The notes: a model not told the origin generated them from the sequence alone. Counted from the first letter of the stretch, positions 7,461-16,988 are shown. The stretch is 63,516 nucleotides of DNA from Ruminococcus sp. (GCA_017624895.1 JAGAMB010000037.1:1-63516); one strand, 5' to 3'. Numbers and translations: made by a program.

Positions 7461-7655
7461 TTAATAATTCTGAAGCTGTTCAAGCGGTGTTACAACGGGC
7501 TTGCCGTCCTCATCAAGAAGAACTGTAAGTCCTGCACCGTAGCCGTCCATATGAAAAAGATAATTTACCCCTGTAACCCTGTCAATCCATATTTCTGTGG
7601 CTGATGCTATTGTTGATTCCTTATGTGCTTTGATAAATCTTTTGTTATCCGCCAT
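7461..7655 (-). CDS. DUF6440-type small protein
   Basis: 64 residues, soluble. IWIDRVTGVNYLFHMDGYGAG followed by LTVLLDEDGKPVV matches the pattern I know as DUF6440 (a TGVNYLF...GYGAGLTxLLDxxGKP core). No function is known; many occur in phages and clostridial chromosomes. The start follows AGAGG. It is immediately upstream of the SPFH gene with a 14-base gap, so the two are probably co-transcribed. Confidence 0.7.
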   Translation of the reverse strand: MADNKRFIKAHKESTIASATEIWIDRVTGVNYLFHMDGYGAGLTVLLDEDGKPVVTPLEQLQNY

Positions 7656-7747
7656 AATAATTACCTCTTTTCAAAATAACCCCATTTCTGCGGAACGATA
7701 CCCCTATCGCTCCGCAATAAATCTCAATAATCCCTATATATGAGCCG

Positions 7748-7957
7748 TTATTTCAGCTCCCCCAAATCCTCTCTTATATCTTTTTTTAACCCCAATAATG
7801 CACCTGTTGCTGCTCCAAGGCTTATGCCTAAACATAACCCCATAGACATACTCCCAAGAACAGCACATCCAAGCGCTGCCCCTATTCCGAGTCCGATACA
7901 TAACCCCTTAACTGTACCCTCCTCGGTGTACTTAAACATATCCCCCCGACTTTCCAT
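7748..7957 (-). CDS. Glycine-zipper small membrane protein
   Basis: 69 residues. A short polar head (MESRGDMFKYTEEG) is followed by a Gly/Ala/Leu-rich hydrophobic stretch of about 45 residues with GxxxG spacing (GLCIGLGIGAALG, LGISLGAATGALLG), then a charged tail. This suggests two tightly packed helices of glycine-zipper type. GAGGG lies 7 bases upstream of the first ATG. The small proteins around it form one minus-strand cluster with the SPFH gene. The family is not recognised. Confidence 0.55.
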   Translation of the reverse strand: MESRGDMFKYTEEGTVKGLCIGLGIGAALGCAVLGSMSMGLCLGISLGAATGALLGLKKDIREDLGELK

Positions 7958-7979
7958 TATAAATCCCTCAATTCCTATA

Positions 7980-8543
7980 TTATAAATTGATTTCCGCTAA
8001 TCCCTTTTCCATTTCACTTTTAAGATAGGCACTTCTGTATGCCATTACCATAACATACATTGCATTGCAGAGCTTGTCACTATCAGAATGTACATCTGAA
8101 GCACATTCTGTAAGCTCACGCTGTATAAGCTCCCTTATCATTTCAGGTTCAAATGCTCCTTTATCCTCTGCGGTGAATATAATTCTGCAAAGAATATTGT
8201 AAAGTGAAACATCATCAATGATGTCGTCTGAAGTATCTTCCACATCGCCGTTTATATATGTCATAAGATTGGCGATCTGTTCAAGCTTCATCACACCTTT
8301 GAGCATATTGATAAGAATAATTCTTATAACCTGCTTTTCCGAATACTTCTTGCTTTTCGGAGATGATACCCAACCTCTTTTTATCCAGTTCTGGATAGTT
8401 GAGCCTTCAAGAGCTGTAAGCTTCGAAAGCTGTGAAAGAGTAAGTCCTCCTGTCGCTTCCAGTATGGGAGATACGAGTGAAAATGCTGTATATCTGCCCT
8501 GCTCGGAAAAATTTATCGCTGTTCCGGGTATTGTTTTTATCAT
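7980..8543 (-). CDS. DUF1836 / MerR-like helix-turn-helix regulator
   Basis: 187 residues. The segment LTLSQLSKLTALEGSTIQNW followed by IKRGWVSSPKSKKYSEKQV is a MerR-like winged helix with an RGWV wing, the signature of DUF1836 proteins such as Bacillus YkrK. The C-terminal half is alpha-helical and acidic, probably for dimerisation. GGAGG precedes the start. It has its own promoter and is divergent from the surface-protein gene at 8841, whose promoter carries three TACYGTGATA sites; it is the natural candidate to bind them (inference). Confidence 0.8.
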   Translation of the reverse strand: MIKTIPGTAINFSEQGRYTAFSLVSPILEATGGLTLSQLSKLTALEGSTIQNWIKRGWVSSPKSKKYSEKQVIRIILINMLKGVMKLEQIANLMTYINGDVEDTSDDIIDDVSLYNILCRIIFTAEDKGAFEPEMIRELIQRELTECASDVHSDSDKLCNAMYVMVMAYRSAYLKSEMEKGLAEINL

Positions 8544-8573
8544 AGTCCTGCCTCCTTTTCAAGCGATGATACG

Positions 8574-8602
8574 ATTATACCACAAGTTCAGCCGAACCTC
8601 AA
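8574..8602 (-). promoter_or_regulatory. Promoter of the DUF1836 gene
   Basis: On the minus strand, TTGAGG (8597-8602), 17-base spacer, TGG then TATAAT (8574-8579): a good extended -10. Confidence 0.75.
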
Positions 8603-8731
8603 ATGTCATCTCAGGACGTTTTAGAGCGTTTTTGAGGATTTTTTCTAATATATCTCTCTTTTTCATCATTTTTCATACATTTTCAAAAATTTTCAAAGTA
8701 TTACAAAACGGTAAATTTTTGCTGTTTTTTC

Positions 8732-8760
8732 TTGACAAATCGACATTACTGTGATATAGT
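8732..8760 (+). promoter_or_regulatory. Promoter of the surface-protein gene
   Basis: TTGACA (8732-8737), 17-base spacer, TATAGT (8755-8760). The -10 overlaps the first of three TACYGTGATA motifs. Confidence 0.85.
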
Positions 8761-8796
8761 TATTTTACTGTGATAAATCAGTTATATATCACGGTA
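8747..8796 (+). promoter_or_regulatory. Putative triple operator (TACYGTGATA)
   Basis: TACTGTGATA at 8747-8756 and 8766-8775 (direct, 19 bases apart), and the inverted form TATCACGGTA at 8787-8796. The last two make a dyad with an 11-base spacer lying over the expected transcription start, a classic place for repressor binding. Confidence 0.5.
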
Positions 8797-8840
8797 TAAA
8801 AAATGATATAGAAACCACAATTATGAAAAGGAGTATTATT

Positions 8841-10973
8841 ATGGCGGATATGGATTACAATTATTCAGGTGAGGTAGTGTCAGGCGTTGAACCTGCAAAA
8901 AAACGCACAGGCGCAGTTATAGGAGGTATCACAGCCGGGGTATTGGTTGTGGCTGTCGGCGGCGGTGTCGCTGCATACAGCTTCTCAGATTTAGTTAAAA
9001 ATCAGGTGAAACTCACCATAAGCAAGCCGGAGGATTACTACACCTGGGTTACAGAAAAGAACACAAACGAATTTGCTTCACAGCTTGCTGAAAGCTACCG
9101 CACTTATATTAAGGAGCAGAAAAACGGTGCAGCTTCCAACGTTGTACTGAACTTTGACCTCTCCGACGAGGCAAAGAGCCTTCTCAGCGAGAATGCTGAG
9201 GATTTCCCCGAAATCAACAGCGTTGCACTTGGCGTATCATCAAAATTCAAGGATAATGCCATGAATGCTGACGCACACGCTGAAATCAATGGCAATAACG
9301 TTATCAGCATTGAAACAGCAATGAATTATGATGCTATGGAAGTTTTCTTCCGTATTCCCGGACTTTCCGACCAGTGGATTTTTGCTTCCGACGACATTGA
9401 TGAAGAAGATATGGCAATGGTTCCAAAGGATATGGAATCAATCATCACTCCAGAGGAGCTTGAATCACTCATTGTAAAGTATGCTGACCTTTATAACAGC
9501 TGTGTTTCCGATATCGAGATCGAGAAAAAGGAAGAAGTCGCAATCGGTGATATTACAGTAAAGTATACAGTTGCTGAAATGGCTCTCACAGAAGAAAAGG
9601 CTGACGCAATTGCTGAAAAATTCCTTAACGAGTTCAAGAACGACGAGCTTATAAAGAATATCCTTGTTGAGCGTACAAAGTCAATGACAGAGGAAGAATT
9701 TAACGAAGAAATCGACTCTGCCCTTGAAGATATAAAGGAAGCTTCCGATGCCGGTGATATCTCTGTAAAGACATACATCGACGCTAAAGGCTGTATCCGC
9801 GGTATGTCCGCAACAGATACACAGAACGCTGAAAATGATATGCGTTTCATTATCGGTCAGCAGGAATCTGAAATCCGTGGAGAATTTTTAGTTTCAGATG
9901 AAGATTCTGAGGAAGATACACGCATGGATATCTCCCTCACCGAAAAGAGTGAAAAGTCATATGACGGCACGATCACAATGACTGTGGACGGCGATGAAGT
10001 TTCCGCAGAAATCACAGGCCTCACAGTTGTTGACGAGAAAAATGGCTATATGTCAGGAAATGTCAGCGTCAGCGCCGAGGGAGAAACAATCAGCGTTGCC
10101 CTTTCCACAGAAGATAACGCACAGATTGTTACAAGCGATATCAACGTTGCCGGCACAAATTACGGTAAGCTCACAGTAAAACTCTCCACAGAAAGCGGTG
10201 CAGAGCCTGTACTCCCCGACAAATCTGCGGCTTATAATATGTACGGCGAAGAAGCTGACTTCCCCAGCGATTACATTGAACAGGACAAAATGGTTGAGTT
10301 CGCAAAGAATGTCCTTATAAATATCGGTCTTGACGAAGAAACAGCTGACGAGCTTGCAGTTGAATTTGGCGAGAGTATTTACTACACCTATGAAGAATGG
10401 GACGATGAAGAAATCATTGGCGGTGCAGATGAAATCGTAATCGAGGACGAAGATTTTGACCTTGATGACGAGGATCTCCTCTGGGAAGATCTGGAGTTTG
10501 ATGATCCCTATGCCGATGATATAGTATATCCTGATGATAACGACGCTTATGTCGTTGTAATGGACGAAAGCGGTGCGGCTTCTTATATGGGATACGGCGA
10601 GTCGCTTTCATATAATGCAAAGGTTGCGGAAATCAAAGGTGCAGGAACATACACAGTAAGCGTTACTGCTGACAGCGATGGCTATAAAGAATATACAGGC
10701 AATATAATGCCTGACGGTTTCTCAATGCTTGGCTTTGAGGCTTACGGCGAAGCTATTACAGCTGATACAGAAATTTCCGTTAAGTCAATAAAGGTTGACG
10801 GCAAGGAGTTAGAGCTTACAGGTGAGCCTTTTACAACGATTGAGGACGGTACATTCTCTGTACTTTTCTACCTTGATCAGGAAATATTCGGCTTTGAAGA
10901 TGTTGAAAACTGCATTGACCTCAAATCTTTTGGCGAATGGACAGATATTGAGATTACATTTGAGGTTAAATAA
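8841..10973 (+). CDS. Large acidic membrane-anchored surface protein
   Basis: 710 residues from the ATG that follows AAGGAG by 7 bases. A cytoplasmic stretch precedes a single membrane helix at about 25-47 (VIGGITAGVLVVAVGGGVAA), and the remainder should be outside. Most of the ectodomain is Glu/Asp/Lys-rich; a very acidic linker lies at about 515-565. The last 150 residues carry GTYTVSVTADSDG, VKSIKVDGKEL and WTDIEITFEV, shared with the lipoprotein at 2961. No catalytic motif is visible. It is preceded by a strong promoter with a triple operator and is probably controlled by the divergent DUF1836 regulator (inference). Confidence 0.7.
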   Translation: MADMDYNYSGEVVSGVEPAKKRTGAVIGGITAGVLVVAVGGGVAAYSFSDLVKNQVKLTISKPEDYYTWVTEKNTNEFASQLAESYRTYIKEQKNGAASNVVLNFDLSDEAKSLLSENAEDFPEINSVALGVSSKFKDNAMNADAHAEINGNNVISIETAMNYDAMEVFFRIPGLSDQWIFASDDIDEEDMAMVPKDMESIITPEELESLIVKYADLYNSCVSDIEIEKKEEVAIGDITVKYTVAEMALTEEKADAIAEKFLNEFKNDELIKNILVERTKSMTEEEFNEEIDSALEDIKEASDAGDISVKTYIDAKGCIRGMSATDTQNAENDMRFIIGQQESEIRGEFLVSDEDSEEDTRMDISLTEKSEKSYDGTITMTVDGDEVSAEITGLTVVDEKNGYMSGNVSVSAEGETISVALSTEDNAQIVTSDINVAGTNYGKLTVKLSTESGAEPVLPDKSAAYNMYGEEADFPSDYIEQDKMVEFAKNVLINIGLDEETADELAVEFGESIYYTYEEWDDEEIIGGADEIVIEDEDFDLDDEDLLWEDLEFDDPYADDIVYPDDNDAYVVVMDESGAASYMGYGESLSYNAKVAEIKGAGTYTVSVTADSDGYKEYTGNIMPDGFSMLGFEAYGEAITADTEISVKSIKVDGKELELTGEPFTTIEDGTFSVLFYLDQEIFGFEDVENCIDLKSFGEWTDIEITFEVK

Positions 10974-11010
10974 TTATAGTGAATGCCAAAAGATTTTGTC
11001 GTTTGCTATA
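10974..11010. repeat. ATAGCAAACG-family hairpin, copy 2 (short, inverted)
   Basis: TTATAGTGAATGCCAAAAGA... and GTCGTTTGCTATA form an imperfect hairpin directly after the stop of the 8841 gene. It is a degenerate copy of the family seen at 2751. Confidence 0.65.
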
Positions 11011-11036
11011 ATATAAGATTTCGGATTAAGTTCTGT

Positions 11037-11065
11037 AAGGACACGGCATTGCCGTGTCCTTTTCT
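11037..11065 (+). terminator. Terminator after the surface-protein gene
   Basis: AAGGACACGGC, ATT loop, GCCGTGTCCTT followed by TTCTT: an 11-bp perfect stem. The rest of the gap to 11270 shows only A/T-rich leader. Confidence 0.85.
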
Positions 11066-11269
11066 TATGCAGGAACGGATAATATCATTCCCTACACAAT
11101 ATTACGGTTCCCGATAAAACCGCCGCTCTCAATTGTTTAATATGCATAAATTTAGCACACACTAACAGGTTATTCCTACAAAAATGAAATTTTTTTCGTC
11201 TTTTTTGCCCTCTAAATACACTTTATTATAGATTATCTAAATGCGAATTTATTTCAAGGAGGATTTCAT

Positions 11270-12682
11270 ATGAGAAAAACATTATCATTTTTAACCGCCC
11301 TTATCGCCCTTTGTTCAGCAGTTTCCTGTAACTCCGACAGCAAAAACGAGCCGTCCCTGCCTATGAATGAGGCTGTTTACAACGAGGAGGGCAAGCCTGT
11401 TATTACCGTGGGAACTTTCGGTTATATTGATCCGCTTTTCAACGATCATCTCAACAAGCCAAAGGATTTTGAAATAAAAATTGTTGACTATACAAGCGGA
11501 ATTGAAGCGGATTATTCCTCACGGGAATCGGAAAATCAATATTATGCCGCAATCAACAATGCCCTGAACACAGCACTCCTTTCGGGAGAAGCTCCCGATA
11601 TACTCTGCCTTGATGTTGACAGAATACAAAACCTCAACAAAAAAGGCGTACTCACCGACCTCTTTCCTCTTATGGACAAGGGCAATGCTCTTACACGCGA
11701 GGACTTCCTCCCCTGCGTTTTAGAGGGACTTGAAGTTGAGGGGCGAATTCCTGCAATTATGGAGAGCTACCACATATACACCGCTATGGCAAAAACAAAG
11801 TTTATCCCCAAGGAATACGAAAACTGGACAGCCGCCGAAGCTATGAGCTTTTACGAAAAGTATGAGGGACAAATGGACTTTTACGAAAGTACAGCCAATA
11901 CTAATCTTGCGGATTTTATGCTTAAAATCGAGGGATTAAACTCAATCAACCAGAAAAATGCTGTCTGCGATTTCGGCACTTCATTTAAAAATACTCTGCA
12001 ATTCTGCCTTGATAATCCCGTTGAAGTTATACCGCCGCCGAATTTTGAATTTGCAGACGACCAGACAATGAATGAATATTCCAACGACCAGATGACAAGG
12101 GGACTCAACGACACACAGCTTGTATTCGACCTTATAATAAATGGTCTTGATTCGCAATTCGGACAAAGCACCTATGGATTTTTCAACAAGGAGGATATAA
12201 CATTTGTAGGCTATCCCTCGGAAAACGGAGTTGGTGCCTATATACGCTCCGCCAATCCCCTTTATGCCATAACGGAACAATGCGGAAACAAAGATACTGC
12301 ATGGGAACTTTTATCCGCCGTAATAAAACATCAGAAAAAGCTTGAACCATATATGCACGACGGCACACGGGGAGTTCCCGTCTTAAAGGAGCAGTTACAG
12401 CGCGACTATGACCGCCCCTCAGATTATAACAACTCCATAAATAACGGTTATATGTGGAACTGGAACAATTACGGAGAGGAAGAATTTATCACTCAGGAAT
12501 ACAAGGATACGCTTTATGAGTACATTTTAAGCGTTCCTGCCAACCCCTATTTTTACAACTGGGATTTGCAGAATATCATTTATGAGGAAATCCAGTACGC
12601 CATTAACGGCGACCGAAACGCTGATGATACAGCATATATCCTCAATGACCGCATAGGTACGTATATCAGCGAAAAAATTTAA
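11270..12682 (+). CDS. Extracellular solute-binding lipoprotein (ABC sugar-type)
   Basis: 470 residues. Lipoprotein signal (MRKTLSFLTALIALCSAVSC) with lipobox Cys at 20. The body follows the family 1 solute-binding fold: a start strand ITVGTFGYIDP, then SGEAPDILCLDVDRIQNLNKKGVLTDL, the usual place where these proteins read as PDI(..)..L..L...G.L.DL, and a late segment with FVGYPSENGVGAYI. Such proteins capture oligosaccharides for an ABC importer. No permease or ATPase is adjacent, so it is an orphan here. AAGGAGG precedes the start. The next gene encodes a secreted glucanase, so it may bind products such as cello-oligosaccharides (inference). Confidence 0.85.
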   Translation: MRKTLSFLTALIALCSAVSCNSDSKNEPSLPMNEAVYNEEGKPVITVGTFGYIDPLFNDHLNKPKDFEIKIVDYTSGIEADYSSRESENQYYAAINNALNTALLSGEAPDILCLDVDRIQNLNKKGVLTDLFPLMDKGNALTREDFLPCVLEGLEVEGRIPAIMESYHIYTAMAKTKFIPKEYENWTAAEAMSFYEKYEGQMDFYESTANTNLADFMLKIEGLNSINQKNAVCDFGTSFKNTLQFCLDNPVEVIPPPNFEFADDQTMNEYSNDQMTRGLNDTQLVFDLIINGLDSQFGQSTYGFFNKEDITFVGYPSENGVGAYIRSANPLYAITEQCGNKDTAWELLSAVIKHQKKLEPYMHDGTRGVPVLKEQLQRDYDRPSDYNNSINNGYMWNWNNYGEEEFITQEYKDTLYEYILSVPANPYFYNWDLQNIIYEEIQYAINGDRNADDTAYILNDRIGTYISEKI

Positions 12683-12767
12683 TCGAATTTGAATTAATTA
12701 AGTTTTTAATTATGCAGTTTAGCTAAAAATCAGGCTTAAAATTCTACAGCAATAATTACAAAAACTC

Positions 12768-12796
12768 TTGACCTTTTTTTAGCAATGTGCTACAAT
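12768..12796 (+). promoter_or_regulatory. Promoter of the GH5 gene
   Basis: TTGACC (12768-12773), 17-base spacer, TACAAT (12791-12796), about 75 bases before the start codon. Confidence 0.8.
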
Positions 12797-12869
12797 TAAG
12801 GTAGTGAAGCAGGCTTCCTGCACTGAGCCTGCTCATCACATGAAAAAATCATTTTGGGAGGTAATTACA

Positions 12870-15053
12870 ATGGTTATTAAAAAAACAAAAATCACACGCT
12901 TTGTAAGCGCCGCAGCTGCTGCTGTATGCCTTTCCGCAGGGTTGAATTTCACACCCTTTACTATGGAAATCGAGGCTGCTGATCAGCTTACTGCATTTGA
13001 AATCACAGAAGAAATGCAGCTTGGCTGGAATTTAGGAAACACTCTTGATTCCTATATGTCCAAGAACAACGAACCCCTCGCTTCATGCGGTCTTGAGGCT
13101 GAAACCTGCTGGGGCAACCCTAAGACAACTCAGGAAATGATTGCTGCTGTTAAGACTAAGGGCTTCAACACTATCCGCGTTCCTGTAACGTGGTTCCAGC
13201 ACGTTGATGTAAACAACGGCTACAAAATCGACGACGCATGGATGGCTCGTGTTAAGGAAATCGTTGACTACTGCTATAACAGCGATATGTACGTTATCCT
13301 CAACCTCCACCACGAGGAACCATATGTAAACCGTTCTACTCTCGGTGCTGACTATGAGGAGCTTACAGGCTTTGTTTCATCTCTCTGGAAGCAGATCGCT
13401 GAAACTTTCAAGGACTACGACCAGCGCCTTGTATTCGAGATCATGAATGAGCCTCGTGCTAAGGGTACTGACCATGAATGGTGGGGCCCTACAAAGGAAG
13501 AAACAGATACTATCAATAAAATCAATGCTGACGCTCTTGAAGTTATCAGAGGTACAGGCGATGACAACAACGACACTCGTCTTGTTATGATGCCCGGTTA
13601 CTGCGCTTCAAGTGATACTTCAATGATGTCCAAAATCGTCGTTCCCGATGATGATTTCGTTGCTGTATCTGTACACGCATATTCACCATATAACTTTGCT
13701 ATGAACGCTGAGATCGAGGATCACAGCACATTTACTTCTGCTTACGCTGCTGAGCTTACATCTATCCTCGACGGTATCAGAAAGACCTTCGGTGATAAGG
13801 ATATCCCTGTAGTTCTCGGCGAATTCAGTACATCTAACTTCGGCAACACAGAAGCTCGTGTTGAGTGGGCTGAGGCTTACATCTCACAGACTAAGGAAAT
13901 GGGTATCCCCTGCGTTCTCTGGGATAACAACGTTGAAAAGAACAACGGCGGTGAGGCTCACGGCTATCTCAACAGAAGCGCTCTTACATGGTATGAAGCT
14001 TCTGAGCCTGTTGTTGACAAGATGGTTGAAGTTATCAACGATGATACAATTGTATGGGGCAGCGCAAGAAAATCTCCTACAATTGAGCATGATGATATTG
14101 ATTCAGGTCTTATTGTAAGCGATGAAACATATGAAATTGACGCTTCTGTAAAGAATGGCAACTGCACACCCGGTCTTAACGCTACATGGAAAGAGCTTGA
14201 GAATGGCGATGTTGCTGTACAGTATACAGGCGATCAGCCCGTTATCGCAGTTGTAAATTCTGACTGGGATAACTGGACAGAAATCAAGGCTTATGACGAC
14301 AAGGACGGTATTGCTTACTATTCAGCTAAGCACATTGCTGCTGCATGGGGCGAGGATAAGGTTGACGAAATCGCTCACCTCTTTGTACGTACAAACAGCA
14401 CAACAACTGTAACAAAGATTGCTATTATCGGCGAGGGCAAGGGCGAAATTGAACTCCCTCCTGAGGATAAGACAAAGAAGTATGATGTTGATTTTGCTAA
14501 CAGAGGCGATTCCAATACTCTCACATTCACAATCGAGGGTGCTGCCGGCTCAACAACTAACGGCTGCGTTGGTTATATGGGCGACGAGTGGACAAATATC
14601 GAATGGGACGGCAAGATCGGCGCTGACGGCAAGCTTGAAGTTGCTGTAGATATCAGCACAATTCCTGCTTCTGTTAAATCCGCACAGATTCAGATCTGGT
14701 GGTGTGATGATGAAAACGGTGAAATGACTGTTTACAACTTCGGCGCACCTGTTGAAAAGCCTACAGATGAGCCTACAGAAAAGCCTACAGACGCACCTTC
14801 AATCAATGTTCCTGAAACTCCTGTAAGTATGTACGGCGACGCTAACTGCGACAACAAGGTTACTATGGCTGACGCTGCTACTATTTATCAGGCACTCGGA
14901 AACGCTGACAAGTATGCACTTTCTGAGCAGGGTGCTGCAAATGCTGATGTAAACGGTGTTCTCGGTATAACAGCTGATGACGCTCTTACAATCCAGAAGG
15001 TAAGCGCAAATCTTATTGTTATAACAGATCTTCCTCTTAAGGCAAGCAAATAA
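12870..15053 (+). CDS. Cellulosomal GH5 endoglucanase with dockerin
   Basis: 727 residues, secreted. The start is the ATG after GGGAGG; upstream in-frame ATGs lack a site. Signal peptide about 1-36. The GH5 catalytic domain (about 40-395) begins MQLGWNLGNTLD and has LHHEE, acid/base Glu194 in IMNEPR and nucleophile Glu318 in LGEFS, resembling subfamily 4 (beta-glucan/xyloglucan endo-hydrolases). Two beta-rich modules at about 420-520 and 537-626 are probably carbohydrate binding. A Pro/Thr/Glu linker (KPTDEPTEKPTDAP) leads to a type I dockerin at about 655-720 with two calcium loops (GDANCDNKVTMAD and ADVNGVLGITADD). The dockerin would dock it on a scaffoldin cohesin. Codons are strongly biased, suggesting high expression. 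Confidence 0.95.
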   Translation: MVIKKTKITRFVSAAAAAVCLSAGLNFTPFTMEIEAADQLTAFEITEEMQLGWNLGNTLDSYMSKNNEPLASCGLEAETCWGNPKTTQEMIAAVKTKGFNTIRVPVTWFQHVDVNNGYKIDDAWMARVKEIVDYCYNSDMYVILNLHHEEPYVNRSTLGADYEELTGFVSSLWKQIAETFKDYDQRLVFEIMNEPRAKGTDHEWWGPTKEETDTINKINADALEVIRGTGDDNNDTRLVMMPGYCASSDTSMMSKIVVPDDDFVAVSVHAYSPYNFAMNAEIEDHSTFTSAYAAELTSILDGIRKTFGDKDIPVVLGEFSTSNFGNTEARVEWAEAYISQTKEMGIPCVLWDNNVEKNNGGEAHGYLNRSALTWYEASEPVVDKMVEVINDDTIVWGSARKSPTIEHDDIDSGLIVSDETYEIDASVKNGNCTPGLNATWKELENGDVAVQYTGDQPVIAVVNSDWDNWTEIKAYDDKDGIAYYSAKHIAAAWGEDKVDEIAHLFVRTNSTTTVTKIAIIGEGKGEIELPPEDKTKKYDVDFANRGDSNTLTFTIEGAAGSTTNGCVGYMGDEWTNIEWDGKIGADGKLEVAVDISTIPASVKSAQIQIWWCDDENGEMTVYNFGAPVEKPTDEPTEKPTDAPSINVPETPVSMYGDANCDNKVTMADAATIYQALGNADKYALSEQGAANADVNGVLGITADDALTIQKVSANLIVITDLPLKASK

Positions 15054-15070
15054 ACAATAAATATATAATC

Positions 15071-15100
15071 TCAGCCGAGGCACTCCCTCGGCTGATTTTT
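15071..15100 (+). terminator. Terminator after the GH5 gene
   Basis: TCAGCCGAGG, 5-base loop, CCTCGGCTGA followed by T6. The stem is nearly the same as the one after feoB at 17030. Confidence 0.92.
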
Positions 15101-15149
15101 TCATATAATCCAAAATCCCCCCATATAATGAAAAAAAGGGGGATTTCCT

Positions 15150-16988
15150 ATGAATAACGACAAAAAAGAATACATTGCTGCCCTTGCAGGTAATCCCAAT
15201 GTGGGAAAATCAACAGTTTTCAACGCTCTCACGGGACTTGACCAGCATACGGGCAACTGGGCAGGAAAAACCGTGTCCTGCGCCGAGGGACATTTTGAAT
15301 ATGACGGCATATCCGTCACCTTAGCCGATATTCCCGGTGCATATTCACTCAGGGCAGCTTCCGCCGAAGAAGAAGCCGCGCGGCAGTTTATACTGTCAGG
15401 GCGCGCTGACTGCGCCATTGTGGTATGCGACGCTACCTGCCTTGAACGTAACCTCTACCTTGCCTTACAGATTATAAATGCTGTACCGAAAACGATTATC
15501 TGTGTTAATCTCATCGACGAGGCGGAGAAAAAAGGATATAAAATAGACGGCGATAAATTAAGGGAGCTTACAGGCGCTCCCGTTGTTTTTACCTCAGCGA
15601 GGAATAACCGCGGACTTGATGAACTCTGCCGCACTCTGAAAAATATTCTCACAGAGGAGCCGACGGAAAAATCTGCGGAATATACCGTAACGGAAGATGA
15701 TACCGTTGAAGATATCTCCCGAAAAGCCGCTGAAATTACTGCACAGACCGTAAGCTCCCCAAAAGAGCCTGACAAAACAGACCGCCGCCTTGACAGGATC
15801 TTTCTCCGCCCAATTACGGGAATCCCCGTAATGCTCCTGCTTTTCGCCGTAATAATGTGGATAACGGCGGCAGGAGCGAATTATCCCTCGGAGCTTTTAA
15901 GCCGCCTTCTTTTCTCCTTAGGAGATAAAATGTCGGCAGGACTTCACAGCATAAACGCTCCTCTGTGGGTAGAAGGGCTTCTTGTTCAGGGTATATATAA
16001 AGTGCTTGCGTGGGTAGTATCGGTTATGCTGCCGCCTATGGCGATATTTTTCCCCCTGTTCACTCTGCTGGAGGATTTCGGCTATTTGCCGCGTATTGCC
16101 TTTAACCTTGACCGCTGCTTTAAATGCTCCGGAGCCTGCGGAAAACAGGCAATTACAATGGCAATGGGATTGGGCTGCAATGCCTGTGGAGTTACGGGAT
16201 GCAGCGTTATAGACTCGCCGCGAGAAAAGCTCATCGCAATTCTTACAAATGTGTTTACTCCATGCAATGGCAGATTTCCCACCATAATCGCAATTATTTC
16301 CATATTCTTTGTCACATCAGGCGGAATAAGCGGCTCTGTTCTGTCGGGAGCTGCCCTTTTAGGAGTCATACTTTTCGGCGTTGCAGTTACTCTTGGGGTA
16401 TCGTTTCTGCTGTCGCGTACTATACTTAAAGGCACACCCTCGTCCTATACGCTGGAGCTTCCGCCCTACAGAAAGCCGCAGATATGCCGCGTCCTTGTCC
16501 GTTCATTCCTTGACAGAACGATATTTGTCCTCGGCAGAGCCTGTACAGCGGCAATCCCCTGCGGACTTCTCATATGGCTGGGAGCTAATATAAATATCGG
16601 CGGAAACAGCATATTGTCAATTATATCTGATTTTCTTGATCCCCTCGGTCAGCTTATGGGACTTGACGGAGTTATAATAATGGCGTTTATTTTCGGCTTC
16701 CCTGCCAACGAAATAGTAGTCCCCATAATCCTTATGGCATATCTTGCGCAGGGAAGTCTTGTGGAAATGGGCGATACAGCGTCGCTTCGGGAGCTTTTAT
16801 CAGCTAACGGCTGGACTGTGGGGACAGCGGTGAGTATGCTGATTATGACAGTATGCCATTTCCCCTGTGCTACCACTTGCCTTACCATAAAAAAAGAAAC
16901 AGGCAGCCTGAAATGGACGGCGCTGGCTATTGTACTTCCTACTGCTGTCGGAATATTGCTGTGTATGGCGGTCAACCTGATATTATAG
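15150..16988 (+). CDS. feoB: Ferrous iron transporter B
   Basis: 612 residues, compact for the family. The N-terminal G domain has GNPNVGKS (G1), DIPGAYS (G3) and NLIDE (G4); the rest is membrane, with gate and nucleoside-recognition type repeats from about residue 215 on. It imports Fe2+ across the cytoplasmic membrane. GGGGG lies 7 bases before the start. No feoA or feoC is adjacent, and Cys-rich segments (KCSGACGKQ, GLGCNACGVTGC) sit in the middle as in other Clostridial FeoB. The stop codon overlaps a hairpin repeat. It is single-gene, bracketed by near-identical terminators. Confidence 0.95.
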   Translation: MNNDKKEYIAALAGNPNVGKSTVFNALTGLDQHTGNWAGKTVSCAEGHFEYDGISVTLADIPGAYSLRAASAEEEAARQFILSGRADCAIVVCDATCLERNLYLALQIINAVPKTIICVNLIDEAEKKGYKIDGDKLRELTGAPVVFTSARNNRGLDELCRTLKNILTEEPTEKSAEYTVTEDDTVEDISRKAAEITAQTVSSPKEPDKTDRRLDRIFLRPITGIPVMLLLFAVIMWITAAGANYPSELLSRLLFSLGDKMSAGLHSINAPLWVEGLLVQGIYKVLAWVVSVMLPPMAIFFPLFTLLEDFGYLPRIAFNLDRCFKCSGACGKQAITMAMGLGCNACGVTGCSVIDSPREKLIAILTNVFTPCNGRFPTIIAIISIFFVTSGGISGSVLSGAALLGVILFGVAVTLGVSFLLSRTILKGTPSSYTLELPPYRKPQICRVLVRSFLDRTIFVLGRACTAAIPCGLLIWLGANINIGGNSILSIISDFLDPLGQLMGLDGVIIMAFIFGFPANEIVVPIILMAYLAQGSLVEMGDTASLRELLSANGWTVGTAVSMLIMTVCHFPCATTCLTIKKETGSLKWTALAIVLPTAVGILLCMAVNLIL

